DNA from: Roseovarius litoreus
Lineage (GTDB): Bacteria > Pseudomonadota > Alphaproteobacteria > Rhodobacterales > Rhodobacteraceae
Assembly (NCBI RefSeq): GCF_900142765.1
Contig: NZ_FRCB01000001.1
Location: 372,001 to 436,000, forward strand
DNA: 64,000 bases
Reading direction: 5' to 3'
Positions within the stretch are counted from its first letter, which is position 1. Every line of letters begins with the position of its first letter. The notes under the pieces are model-generated. The model was not told the DNA's origin. It saw nothing but the letters and a program-made list of their open reading frames with translations, and did no database searches. Below, in pieces: positions 28,913 through 37,663 of this stretch. The position numbers and the translations under genes were made by a program.

Positions 28913-29788
28913 ATGTTCAAAGGATCTTTTCCTGCCCTGGTCACGCCGTTCAAGAACGGCGAGCTGGATCTGGACACGCTGAAAAAACTTGTCGAATGGC
29001 ATATCGGCGAGGGCAGCCACGGGCTGGTGCCGGTGGGCACGACGGGCGAAAGCCCGACGCTCACCCATGAAGAGCACGAGACCGTGGTCGAGGAAGTGGT
29101 GCGCGCCGTCGCGGGCCGGGTGCCGGTGATCGCGGGCGCAGGCAGCAACAACACGCTGGAATCGATCCGCTTCATGCAGCACGCCCACAAGGTCGGCGCG
29201 GATGCGGCGCTGGTGGTGACGCCCTATTACAACAAGCCCACGCAAGCCGGGCTGATCGCGCATTTCACAGCACTGCACGATTGCTGCGACTTGCCGATCA
29301 TCATCTACAACATCCCCGGCCGGTCGGTCGTGGACATGACGCCCGAAACGATGGGGCAACTGGCCCGTCTGCCGAGGATCGTGGGCGTCAAGGACGCCAC
29401 CGGAGATCTGGCACGCGTGAGCCAGCAGCGACTGACCTGCGGGCCGGATTTCGCGCAGATCTCGGGCGAGGATGCCACCGCCCATGGCTTCAACGCGCAA
29501 GGCGGTCAGGGCGTGATCTCGGTCACGGCCAATGTGGCGCCGAAGCTGGTGGCGCAGGTGCAGGAGGCGACGCTGGCGGGGGATTATGCCACCGCACTGG
29601 AGCTTCAGGACCGGCTGATGCCACTGCATCTGGCGATCTTCAAGGAGCCGGGGCTGGTGGGGGCGAAATACGCCATGTCGCGGCTGGGGCTGTGCAGCGA
29701 AGAGGTCCGCTCGCCGCTGGTGGGGTTGACCGATCCGACCCGCGCGCTGGTGGATGACGCGCTGCGCCATGCCGGGCTGATGAATTGA
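28913..29788 (+). CDS. dapA: 4-hydroxy-tetrahydrodipicolinate synthase
   Basis: DapA condenses pyruvate with aspartate semialdehyde in the first committed step to diaminopimelate and lysine. The 291-residue protein has the threonines of [14 protein letters not shown] (about residues 43-56), the tyrosine of [12 protein letters not shown] (about 132), and the Schiff-base lysine in [10 protein letters not shown] (about 161). Length and motifs are standard. AAAGGAG precedes the ATG at 28913. It supplies the peptidoglycan cross-link and sits next to a lytic transglycosylase gene on the opposite strand. Confidence 0.97.
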   Translation: MFKGSFPALVTPFKNGELDLDTLKKLVEWHIGEGSHGLVPVGTTGESPTLTHEEHETVVEEVVRAVAGRVPVIAGAGSNNTLESIRFMQHAHKVGADAALVVTPYYNKPTQAGLIAHFTALHDCCDLPIIIYNIPGRSVVDMTPETMGQLARLPRIVGVKDATGDLARVSQQRLTCGPDFAQISGEDATAHGFNAQGGQGVISVTANVAPKLVAQVQEATLAGDYATALELQDRLMPLHLAIFKEPGLVGAKYAMSRLGLCSEEVRSPLVGLTDPTRALVDDALRHAGLMN

Positions 29789-29800
29789 GAAGGGCCTGAC

Positions 29801-29887
29801 CGGGGACGGGGGCCAGCCCCCGCCGTTGAAATCCCCGAAGAGGGGGATTTCACCGACTCCCCCGGGATATTTCAGGCCAGAAGAAAC
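29801..29887. repeat. Dispersed Rhodobacteraceae-type repeat, bidirectional terminator (copy 2)
   Basis: Read on the minus strand it starts GTTTCTTCTGGCC, AAATATCCCGGGGG, then the hairpin GAAATCCCC/GGGGATTTC (arms 29828-29836 and 29843-29851), then GGGGGCTGGCCCCC. The opening and closing blocks match copy 1 at 16379-16430, while the middle hairpin is extra. It fills the gap between convergent dapA and the NYN gene, so it probably ends both transcripts. Confidence 0.7.
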
Positions 29888-29893
29888 CCCGGC

Positions 29894-30592
29894 TCAGTCG
29901 ACCCGGCGCACATAGAGGTGATTGCCCTCGCGACGGGTTTCCAGAACCTTGATCGCGGCCACCAGATCGCTGAGCTTGCGGTGCCCATAGGTGCGGGTGT
30001 CGAAATCGGGATTGGCGGCGGTGACCTGCTGACCGAGACGGCCGAGCGCATACCAGTCGCTGTCCTGATCGATGCTGTCCATGGCGCGAAACAGCAGGTC
30101 GCGCGCCTCGGTGAGGTTCTTGCCGGCGGTGGGCGCGGGTGTTTCGGCGCCTTCGGAGCCGAGGTTTTCAAGATAGATGAACCGTTTGCAGGCCTTGCGG
30201 AACGCCTCGGGGGTCTTGCGGGCGCCGATGCCGTAGACATCGAGCCCCTGTTCGCGGATGCGGCTGGCGAGCCGGGTGAAATCGCTGTCGGAACTGACCA
30301 GAACGAAACCGTCGAAGCGGCCCGAATGCATCAGGTCCATCGCATCGATCACCAGAGCGATATCCGAGGCGTTCTTGCCCACGGTATTGGCGGGCTGGTG
30401 ATGCGGGACGAGGCCGAATTCGGCCTGCACCCTGTTCCAGCCGCTCATCTGCTGGGACGAGAAATCGCCATAGCAGCGGCGTACGCTGGCCTCGCCGATG
30501 GCGGCGATCTCTTCGAAGATCGCACGGGTCCATTTCGGCGAGGTATTGTCGGCGTCGATCAGGACGGCCAGAAGAGGCGTTCGGTCAGTCAT
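29894..30592 (-). CDS. NYN-domain ribonuclease-like protein with C-terminal LOTUS/OST-HTH domain
   Basis: A 232-residue LabA/DUF88-type protein. The N-terminal NYN (PIN-like) domain has the acidic metal residues in AVLIDADNTSP (about residues 8-18), ALVIDAMDLMH and VLVSSDSDFTRLASRIRE. The C-terminal part (about 150-230) fits a LOTUS/OST-HTH winged helix, a fold that binds RNA or RNA helicases. The pair suggests an RNA-directed nuclease of unknown target. The start at 30592 follows AAAGGA. It lies 35 nt after the yghU stop on the same strand. Confidence 0.82.
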   Translation of the reverse strand: MTDRTPLLAVLIDADNTSPKWTRAIFEEIAAIGEASVRRCYGDFSSQQMSGWNRVQAEFGLVPHHQPANTVGKNASDIALVIDAMDLMHSGRFDGFVLVSSDSDFTRLASRIREQGLDVYGIGARKTPEAFRKACKRFIYLENLGSEGAETPAPTAGKNLTEARDLLFRAMDSIDQDSDWYALGRLGQQVTAANPDFDTRTYGHRKLSDLVAAIKVLETRREGNHLYVRRVD

Positions 30593-30627
30593 GGCGCGTC
30601 CTTTCCCCAAGGGGGTGCGGTGGCGGA

Positions 30628-31503
30628 TCAGTCGGGCGTGCCGATCTTGTCCTGGGTGCGGGTGTCGAAATCCGATGCGGCGTGACGTTCCAGCAATTGC
30701 TCATGCGGCGCGCCGCTGGTGCGGTTGACCATGCGGCCCCGCTGCACCGCCGGGCGGGCATCGAGCCTTTTCGCCCAGGCCATCACGTTTTCATAGCTGT
30801 CGGCCTCGAGGAAGGTGGCCGCATCGCCATATTGGCGCCCGAGCACCAGGTTGCCATACCAGGGCCAGATCGCCATGTCCGCGATGGAATAGTCGTCACC
30901 GGCGATGAAGGGCCGCTCGGCCAGCTGGCGGTCGAGCACATCGAGCTGACGCTTGGTTTCCATGGTGAAGCGGTCGATCGGATACTGCCATTTCTCGGGC
31001 GCATATTGGTAGAAATGCCCGAAACCGCCGCCCAGATAGGGCGCGCTGCCCATCTGCCAGAAGAGCCAGTTGAGAACCTCGGTGCGGGCGGGGCCGGAGG
31101 CGGGCAGGAATGCGCCGAATTTCTCGGCCAGATGCAGCAGGATCGAGCCGGATTCGAACACCCGAAGCGGTTCTGCCCCGGTCCGGTCCACCAGCGCGGG
31201 GATCTTGGAATTGGGGTTGATCTCGACAAAGCTGCTGGAGAACTGGTCGCCTTCGGTGATGCGGATGAGCCAGGCGTCATATTCGGCGTCATGGCCTGCG
31301 GCGAGAAGCTCTTCGAACATCACGGTGACCTTGACCCCGTTGGGGGTGCCCATCGAATAGAGCTGGAACGGGTGCTCGCCCACCGGCAGGTCCTTGTCAT
31401 GGGTGGGACCCGCGATGGGCCGGTTGATCGAGGCGAAGCGGCCGCCCGATTCGGTTTGCCATGTCCAGACCTTGGGGGGCGTGTAGCTGTTGGTGTCGCT
31501 CAT
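30628..31503 (-). CDS. yghU: YghU-like glutathione S-transferase / disulfide-bond oxidoreductase
   Basis: A 291-residue GST of the Nu class. YghU and YfcG of E. coli bind two glutathiones and reduce organic disulfides and peroxides. The N-terminal extension WTWQTESGGRFASINRPIAG, thioredoxin-fold LYSMGTPNGVKVTVMFEELL, NPNSKIPALVDR and the ES glutathione motif in VFESGSILLHLAEKFG are all present. The helical C-terminal domain ends with SIADMAIWPWYG. The neighbouring formaldehyde dehydrogenase is also glutathione dependent. Confidence 0.92.
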   Translation of the reverse strand: MSDTNSYTPPKVWTWQTESGGRFASINRPIAGPTHDKDLPVGEHPFQLYSMGTPNGVKVTVMFEELLAAGHDAEYDAWLIRITEGDQFSSSFVEINPNSKIPALVDRTGAEPLRVFESGSILLHLAEKFGAFLPASGPARTEVLNWLFWQMGSAPYLGGGFGHFYQYAPEKWQYPIDRFTMETKRQLDVLDRQLAERPFIAGDDYSIADMAIWPWYGNLVLGRQYGDAATFLEADSYENVMAWAKRLDARPAVQRGRMVNRTSGAPHEQLLERHAASDFDTRTQDKIGTPD

Positions 31504-31633
31504 GTGCTGCGTCCTTCTGAAAGGCGGGCTGTCGATGAAGTTGCGATAACAGGTAACCGGTGGCGCGCATGATGCAATCTGCGACGGCGCACAAGCGCCT
31601 GTGCAGGCCCGGCCCCGAGAACGGCTCTGACAC

Positions 31634-31662
31634 TGGCCCTGACCCTGACGGGATCAGGGCCA
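31634..31662 (-). terminator. Stem-loop after class III alcohol dehydrogenase
   Basis: TGGCCCTGA (31634-31642) pairs perfectly with TCAGGGCCA (31654-31662) around an 11-nt loop, 8 nt beyond the stop of the dehydrogenase gene. No T-run follows on the minus strand, so termination may be partial. Confidence 0.5.
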
Positions 31663-31670
31663 ATGACAGA

Positions 31671-32783
<1,113 letters not shown>

Positions 32784-32896
32784 TGGGATGTCCTCTCGTT
32801 CCGGTTTCCGGGGACTTTGCGGCAAAGCGCGCCGGGTTTCAATGATGGCGTGGGCCGGGGAGGGGCGACAGGATCGGGGCCTTGGGGAGGGATGTC

Positions 32897-33160
32897 ATGC
32901 GACAGCGGATAATGGCGGGGCTGGCGGGGCTGATGCTGGCGGGCTGCATGCAGGAGACGCCCGCGCCACCGGACGCGTGCGGCGCCGGGGCGCTGCAGAC
33001 GCTGCGCGGCCAGCCGGGCGAGGCCTTGGACGGCATCGCGCTCGAGGGGCCGGTCCGGGTGCTGCCGCCCGGCGCGATGATGACGATGGATCACCGGCCC
33101 GAGCGGCTGAATGCGGAGCTGGACGAGGCGGGGCGGATCACCCGGCTGTGGTGCGGATGA
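32897..33160 (+). CDS. Peptidase inhibitor I78-family lipoprotein
   Basis: An 87-residue lipoprotein: signal MRQRIMAGLAGLMLAGC with lipobox LAGC, Cys17. The mature part has the I78/potato-inhibitor-I-like layout DACGAGALQTLRGQPG, then VRVLPPGAMMTMDHRPER and RITRLWCG, with two cysteines likely forming a disulfide. Members are thought to protect the envelope from serine proteases. GGGGAGGG gives a strong ribosome site, choosing 32897 over the in-frame upstream codon. Confidence 0.82.
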   Translation: MRQRIMAGLAGLMLAGCMQETPAPPDACGAGALQTLRGQPGEALDGIALEGPVRVLPPGAMMTMDHRPERLNAELDEAGRITRLWCG

Positions 33161-33209
33161 GGCGCGGCGCATCGGGACTCGACTCGGGGCGGCGGGCGGC
33201 CTAGATATG

Positions 33210-33224
33210 GAACAAATAGTGAAC
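33210..33224. promoter_or_regulatory. LexA (SOS) box before imuB
   Basis: GAACAAATAGTGAAC is a perfect match to the alphaproteobacterial LexA site GAAC-N7-GAAC (GTTC-N7-GTTC on the other strand). It ends 10 nt before the imuB ATG, so bound LexA would cover the start region and block transcription until DNA damage. Confidence 0.88.
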
Positions 33225-33234
33225 ATATGCTGCC

Positions 33235-34887
33235 ATGCCTGCCCGTCGCATTCTGTCCGTCTGGTTTCCCCGCCTCGGAGCCGAGCGCCTGTTGCGCCGG
33301 ATCGGGGAGGGTCATGACCTGCCCTTTGCCGTGGTCGATCAGACCGGGCAGACGCAGATCCTGTCGTCCTTGTCGGCGAAGGCCGCAGCGGCGGGGCTGC
33401 GCGCGGACCAGCCGTTGCGCGATGCCCATGCCATGTGTGCGGGGCTGGTGACGCGGACGCGCAACGCACAGGCGGAGGCCGCGTTTCTGCAAGCCCTTGT
33501 GCGGTGGGCGGGGCACTTCTCTCCTTGGGTTGCGGCACAGGGAGAGGACGGGCTGACGCTTGATATCACCGGTTGTGCGCATCTTTTCGGGGGCGAGGCG
33601 GCGCTGGTGGAGCGACTGGCGCAGGAGGCGGGGGCCTTTGGCCTGACGGCCTGCTGCGGGCTGGCCGATACGGTGGGCGCGGCATGGGCGCTGGCGCGTT
33701 ATGCGGGCCGTGCGCCCGGGCATGAGCGGTCGGGCGATGCCATCGACCAGGAGGCGCGCGCCACCCGGTCGCGTGCCGCGAAACGCCGTCACTGGGAGCG
33801 TGGCGGCACCGCGCCGGTGGCGCAGGGGGGCGGTATCGCCCCGCGCATCGCCCCGCCGGGACAGACCCATGGCGCGCTGGCCGATCTGCCGGTGGCGGCC
33901 CTGCGGCTGGACCCCGAGACGGTGGCGCAACTGGGCCGGCTGGGACTGCGCCGGGTGGGCGATCTGACGGGCCAGCCGCGCGCGCCGCTGGCGCGGCGGT
34001 TCGGCCGGGGGCTGGTGATGCGGCTGGATCAGGCGCTTGGCGCGATGCCCGAACCGGTCTCGCCGCAGCGCGAGGCGCCGCATTTCGCCACCCGGCTGAC
34101 CCTGCCCGAGCCGATCGGGATGACCGAGGATATCCTGGCCGCGCTGGACCGGCTGCTGCCGCGCCTGTGCGACCGGCTGCGCGACAGGGGTCAGGGCGCG
34201 CGCCGGATCCGGCTGCAGGCGTGGCGGGTGGACGACACGGTGCAGAGCATCGAGTTGGGGCTGGCACGCGCGGCACAGGCGCCCGAGCGCATCCGCCCGC
34301 TTCTGGCGATGAAGCTGGAGGAGATCGACGCGGGCTTCGGCATCGACATCCTGCGCCTGGAGGCGGTGCAGACCGAACCGGTGCATGCGCGCACTGTCAC
34401 TGGCCATGTCGGCGCGACCGAGGCGGCCCGCGCGCGGATGGCGGGCGACACGGGGCTGGAAGACCTGATGGGCCGGATCGGCGGACGGATCGGGCTGGAG
34501 GCGATCACCCGGCGTCATCCCGCCAGCAGCCATATCCCGGAAAAGACCGCGCAGGTGCTGGCGGCCGCCTGGTCGGAGCCGGCGACAGGCTGGCCCGCGC
34601 CACCTGTGCCGCGCCCGCTGATGATGTGCCGCCCCGAACCGGTGATGGCGCCCGACCGCCCCACCCCGCCCGATCGCTTTCGCTGGCGCGGGCGCGCGCA
34701 TGATCTGATCGGCGCCACAGGCCCGGAGCGCATCGCACCGGAATGGTGGCTGGACGAGCCCGATTGGCGCAGCGGAGTGCGCGACTACTGGCAGGTGACC
34801 ACTGCGCGGGGCGACCGGCTGTGGCTGTTCTACGCCCATGGCGCGGGCTTGAGTTCGGGCTGGTTCTGCCAGGGCAGGTTCGCGTGA
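33235..34887 (+). CDS. imuB: ImuB, Y-family polymerase-like protein of the SOS mutasome
   Basis: A 550-residue ImuB-type protein. ImuB lacks polymerase activity itself and links the error-prone polymerase ImuC (DnaE2) to the sliding clamp and to ImuA for damage-induced mutagenesis. The N-terminus RILSVWFPRLGAERLLRR and LTLDITGCAHLFGGEAALVE follow the Y-family palm, but the acidic catalytic residues are not kept (FPRLG instead of a DCD-type motif). The C-terminus has the FRWRGRAHDLIGATGPERI block of ImuB. It is preceded by a perfect LexA box. Unusually, no imuA precedes it, and dnaE2 is 20 kb away rather than downstream. Confidence 0.93.
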   Translation: MPARRILSVWFPRLGAERLLRRIGEGHDLPFAVVDQTGQTQILSSLSAKAAAAGLRADQPLRDAHAMCAGLVTRTRNAQAEAAFLQALVRWAGHFSPWVAAQGEDGLTLDITGCAHLFGGEAALVERLAQEAGAFGLTACCGLADTVGAAWALARYAGRAPGHERSGDAIDQEARATRSRAAKRRHWERGGTAPVAQGGGIAPRIAPPGQTHGALADLPVAALRLDPETVAQLGRLGLRRVGDLTGQPRAPLARRFGRGLVMRLDQALGAMPEPVSPQREAPHFATRLTLPEPIGMTEDILAALDRLLPRLCDRLRDRGQGARRIRLQAWRVDDTVQSIELGLARAAQAPERIRPLLAMKLEEIDAGFGIDILRLEAVQTEPVHARTVTGHVGATEAARARMAGDTGLEDLMGRIGGRIGLEAITRRHPASSHIPEKTAQVLAAAWSEPATGWPAPPVPRPLMMCRPEPVMAPDRPTPPDRFRWRGRAHDLIGATGPERIAPEWWLDEPDWRSGVRDYWQVTTARGDRLWLFYAHGAGLSSGWFCQGRFA

Positions 34888-34901
34888 TCCGTGGCTCGGA
34901 G

Positions 34902-34939
34902 GCCGATAAAATTCGCGAATTTTATCGGCTGGTTTTTTT
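34902..34939 (+). terminator. 28-bp perfect palindrome plus T-run after imuB
   Basis: Positions 34902-34929 are a perfect palindrome with half GCCGATAAAATTCG; seven T residues follow at 34933-34939. It can form a 12-bp stem with a CGCG loop. It begins 15 nt after the imuB stop codon. It probably terminates imuB transcription, though AT-rich perfect palindromes can also be protein-binding sites. Confidence 0.7.
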
Positions 34940-35013
34940 CTGCGAAAAAAATCCTGTCCAGCGGCGCGCACGAATTGTCTTGATTTGCGCGCGGCGCGGC
35001 GCAACTCTGCAGC

Positions 35014-35358
35014 ATGACGTTTCAATCGCCTTCCCAGTTTCCGGCCCGTGGCGCCCCGGAACCGGTGGCTTTCCACCGCACGGAGCTGAGCGTGATCCTG
35101 TCGGTTTACGGTCGCATGGTCGCCGCCGGGGAGTGGCGCGACTATGGCATCTCCTGCCTGCGCGACGTGGCGATCTTCTCGGTCTTTCGCAGAACCGCCG
35201 AACATCCGCTCTACCGCATCGAAAAGCGCCCGCGCCTGCGCAACCGGCAGGGGCAATATGCGGTGATCGGCATGGACGGGCAGGTGCTCAAGCGCGGTCA
35301 CGACCTGCGCACCGTGCTGCGCGTGCTGGAGCGCAAGCTGATCCGCGCGGTGGAGTGA
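35014..35358 (+). CDS. DUF2794-domain protein
   Basis: A 114-residue cytosolic protein conserved across alphaproteobacteria as DUF2794. It shows FHRTELSVILSVYGRMVAAG, WRDYGISCLRDVAIFSVFRR and a C-terminal LRTVLRVLERKL helix. Its role is not known. The start at 35014 fits the family N-terminal region, though the ribosome site is weak. It stands between imuB and a DUF4149 membrane protein in the same direction. Confidence 0.8.
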   Translation: MTFQSPSQFPARGAPEPVAFHRTELSVILSVYGRMVAAGEWRDYGISCLRDVAIFSVFRRTAEHPLYRIEKRPRLRNRQGQYAVIGMDGQVLKRGHDLRTVLRVLERKLIRAVE

Positions 35359-35425
35359 CGCGGCCTCTGGCCGGCCCGACCGGCTGTGCTATGTCCCCCG
35401 CGGTACCTGCACGGAGGACACCCCC

Positions 35426-35821
35426 ATGGAGATCGCCGCCCTTCTGATCACCGCGCTGCTGTTCGGCGGCATGGTGCTTTATGCCTTCGGCTTCGCCGCC
35501 TTCGTCTTCAGCGCGTTGCCGAGCGAGACGGCGGGACCGCTGATCCGAAAAGCCTTTCCGCATTTCTATCTGTTCGTGCTGGCCTGCGCCACGTTGGCGG
35601 CGGTGCTGCTGGCGCTGAACGATCTTCTGGGCGCAGGGATCATGGCGGCGATCGTTCTGAGCACGATCTATGCAAGGCAGATCCTGATGCCCGCGATCAA
35701 TGCCGCCACCGATGCCGGGGAAAAGCGCCGCTTCAAATGGCTGCACGGCCTGTCCGTCGCGATCACGCTGGCCCATATCGGCGGGGCTGCGGTGGTTCTG
35801 GTGCGGCTGGCGGGCGCCTGA
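35426..35821 (+). CDS. DUF4149/TMEM205-like membrane protein
   Basis: A 131-residue protein with four predicted membrane helices (about residues 4-28, 47-66, 68-88 and 108-130). The cytosolic loop FVFSALPSETAGPLIRKAFP and a QILMPAINAATDAGEKRRFK stretch match DUF4149 proteins. No function is established. GGAGG lies upstream of the ATG at 35426. It is convergent with the ureohydrolase gene. Confidence 0.75.
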   Translation: MEIAALLITALLFGGMVLYAFGFAAFVFSALPSETAGPLIRKAFPHFYLFVLACATLAAVLLALNDLLGAGIMAAIVLSTIYARQILMPAINAATDAGEKRRFKWLHGLSVAITLAHIGGAAVVLVRLAGA

Positions 35822-35843
35822 GGCCCCCGCCCACCATTCCGGC

Positions 35844-36812
35844 CTAGCGGGAAGCGGCGATGCGGGCCGCCATCACGCAGATCAACTCGAACATGATCGA
35901 CACGCCCAGAAACGCCGTGCCGCCCGATGGATCGAAGGGCGGAGAGACCTCGACCATGTCGGCGCCGACGATATCGAGCCCCTCGAGCGCACGCACCACC
36001 TGCAGCGCCTGATAGGAGTTCGGCCCGCCCACTTCGGGGGTGCCGGTGCCGGGGGCGAAGGTGGGATCGACGAAGTCGATATCGTAGCTCACATAGGTGG
36101 CGCCATCGCCCACGATCTCGCGGGCTTCGGCCATCACGTCCTCGACGCCACGGGCGTGGAACTCTTCGATCAGGATGAGGCGGATGCCGTTGGCGGCGGC
36201 GAAATCGCGATCTTCGGTGTCATACATCGTGCCGCGCAAGCCGATCTGGACGACACGCCGCGGGTCCAGAAGGCCCTCTTCCACCGCGCGGCGGAAGGGG
36301 GTGCCATGGGTATACATCGTGCCGCCGAAATACGAATGGTACAGGTCCGTATGGCTGTCGAAATGGACCATGCCCAGAGGCGCGTCCCTCGCCAAAGCGC
36401 GCAGGATTGGCAGCGAGGACAGGTGATCGCCGCCCGCCGTCATCGGGATGATCCCGGCGGACTTGATCCCGTCGTAAAAGGCGGTGATCCGGGTCATCGA
36501 GTCGATGATGTCGGCGGGGTTCGGCCCGACATCGCCCAGATCGGCGCAATTCACCGTCTCGAACGGGCGCATCCCGCTGGTGGGGTGCTGCGCGCGGATC
36601 ATCGTCGAGGCATCGCGCAACTGACGGGGGCCGTGGCGCGGACCGGGGCGGTTGGTGGTGCCCGAATCCCAGGGCACCCCGATCAGGCCGATATCGACAT
36701 CGGCGAAGCGGTCATGCCCCGGCGCCACATGGGGCAACCGCATGAAGCTGGGCACCCCGGCAAAGCGCGGCAGATCGAGCCCCGAAACGGGATGAAAGAA
36801 GGCGTCCGACAT
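35844..36812 (-). CDS. Agmatinase-like ureohydrolase (SpeB/GbuA family)
   Basis: A 322-residue manganese ureohydrolase that would release urea from agmatine or a guanidino acid. The three metal-binding blocks are intact: MTAGGDHLSSLPIL, MVHFDSHTDLYHSYFGG and SYDIDFVDPTFAPGTGTPE. Agmatinase cannot be told from guanidinobutyrase or guanidinopropionase by sequence alone. Tandem ATGs at 36815 and 36812 overlap the stop of the upstream NlpC/P60 gene; GGAGG favours the second. It is the last gene of a tightly overlapping three-gene operon with two peptidoglycan-peptide hydrolases, an odd partner for polyamine metabolism. Confidence 0.85.
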   Translation of the reverse strand: MSDAFFHPVSGLDLPRFAGVPSFMRLPHVAPGHDRFADVDIGLIGVPWDSGTTNRPGPRHGPRQLRDASTMIRAQHPTSGMRPFETVNCADLGDVGPNPADIIDSMTRITAFYDGIKSAGIIPMTAGGDHLSSLPILRALARDAPLGMVHFDSHTDLYHSYFGGTMYTHGTPFRRAVEEGLLDPRRVVQIGLRGTMYDTEDRDFAAANGIRLILIEEFHARGVEDVMAEAREIVGDGATYVSYDIDFVDPTFAPGTGTPEVGGPNSYQALQVVRALEGLDIVGADMVEVSPPFDPSGGTAFLGVSIMFELICVMAARIAASR

Positions 36813-37663
36813 CATGATCCTCCAAGTCGTTTGCGCGCGGTCACCGGGCCATCGCCCTGCGCCGCGATCCTGTCGATGGCCTGTGCCAGCGGCTCGTATG
36901 CCACGGCCATGTGATACGCGTTGGCATGCAGCAGCGTGTCTGCGTCCGACATCCAGCCGACATGGCCTTTCCAGAACAACAGATCGCCGCGCCGCAGGGG
37001 CGCATCGCCGGGCAGGGGCTGACCCAGCTCGGCGGCCTGCATGTCGCTGTCGCCGGGGCAGGTGATGCCGCAGGCCAGGCAGGCCAGCTGCACCAGCCCC
37101 GAACAGTCGATGCCCATGGCCGAGTTTCCGCCCCACAGATAGGGCGTGCCGATCAACCGTTCGGCCACGCTGACCGGATCTTCCTCGGGGGTGTCCACCG
37201 GGCGCAGATGCACGCGCGGCACATGGAGCGGCCCCTGCGGTGTCATGAGGCGGGACCAGCGCCCCTCCTGCCCCGAGACATGGACCCGCGCGCCGAGGCT
37301 GAGGGCCAGGCACTCGGTCCCGGTCTTGAAATCCGCAGCACTCAGCGCCTGCGTCATCCGCACCGACACCACATGCGTCACGGGAAGCGAGGGGCGGGCC
37401 AGCGCCGCGCTTGCGATATAGCCGGCATAGCCATCGCGCAGCGCATAGCCGAACACATGGCCGCCCCTCTCTTCGAGCAGGCGGACACCGTCGCCATAGA
37501 CCAGTTCGCGCGTCCGCGCGCCCCCCGGCGCGTCCAGGATCGCGGCGGTGGGCCGGATCACCTGACGGTCCTCGCCCTCGACGAAGAGATCGGCCGCGAC
37601 CTGACCGACAAGGGCTGCGTCGGCGACGCGCCCGTTGGAATGGAGGCGCCGGCGGTCGGTCAC
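36812..37663 (-). CDS. NlpC/P60 family endopeptidase (murein peptide hydrolase)
   Basis: A 283-residue cysteine peptidase. N-terminal SH3-like domains (about 20-150) are followed by an NlpC/P60 domain with the catalytic cysteine in GIDCSGLVQLAC and the histidine in GHVGWMSDADTLLHANAYH. The family cleaves gamma-D-Glu to diamino-acid bonds in murein peptides. No signal peptide is seen, suggesting cytosolic recycling of cell-wall peptides like dipeptidyl-peptidase VI. It starts at GTG 37663, overlapping the aminopeptidase stop by GTGA. With the adjacent leucyl aminopeptidase it would break muropeptides down to amino acids. Confidence 0.88.
   Translation of the reverse strand: MTDRRRLHSNGRVADAALVGQVAADLFVEGEDRQVIRPTAAILDAPGGARTRELVYGDGVRLLEERGGHVFGYALRDGYAGYIASAALARPSLPVTHVVSVRMTQALSAADFKTGTECLALSLGARVHVSGQEGRWSRLMTPQGPLHVPRVHLRPVDTPEEDPVSVAERLIGTPYLWGGNSAMGIDCSGLVQLACLACGITCPGDSDMQAAELGQPLPGDAPLRRGDLLFWKGHVGWMSDADTLLHANAYHMAVAYEPLAQAIDRIAAQGDGPVTARKRLGGS

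Noticed and set aside
25590..28982. A very long plus-strand open frame (1,130 codons) across this region
   Set aside because: It overlaps the Met/His-rich protein gene in another frame and runs antisense through the lytic transglycosylase gene. Its translation is low-complexity without domains, as expected from third-position G+C bias.
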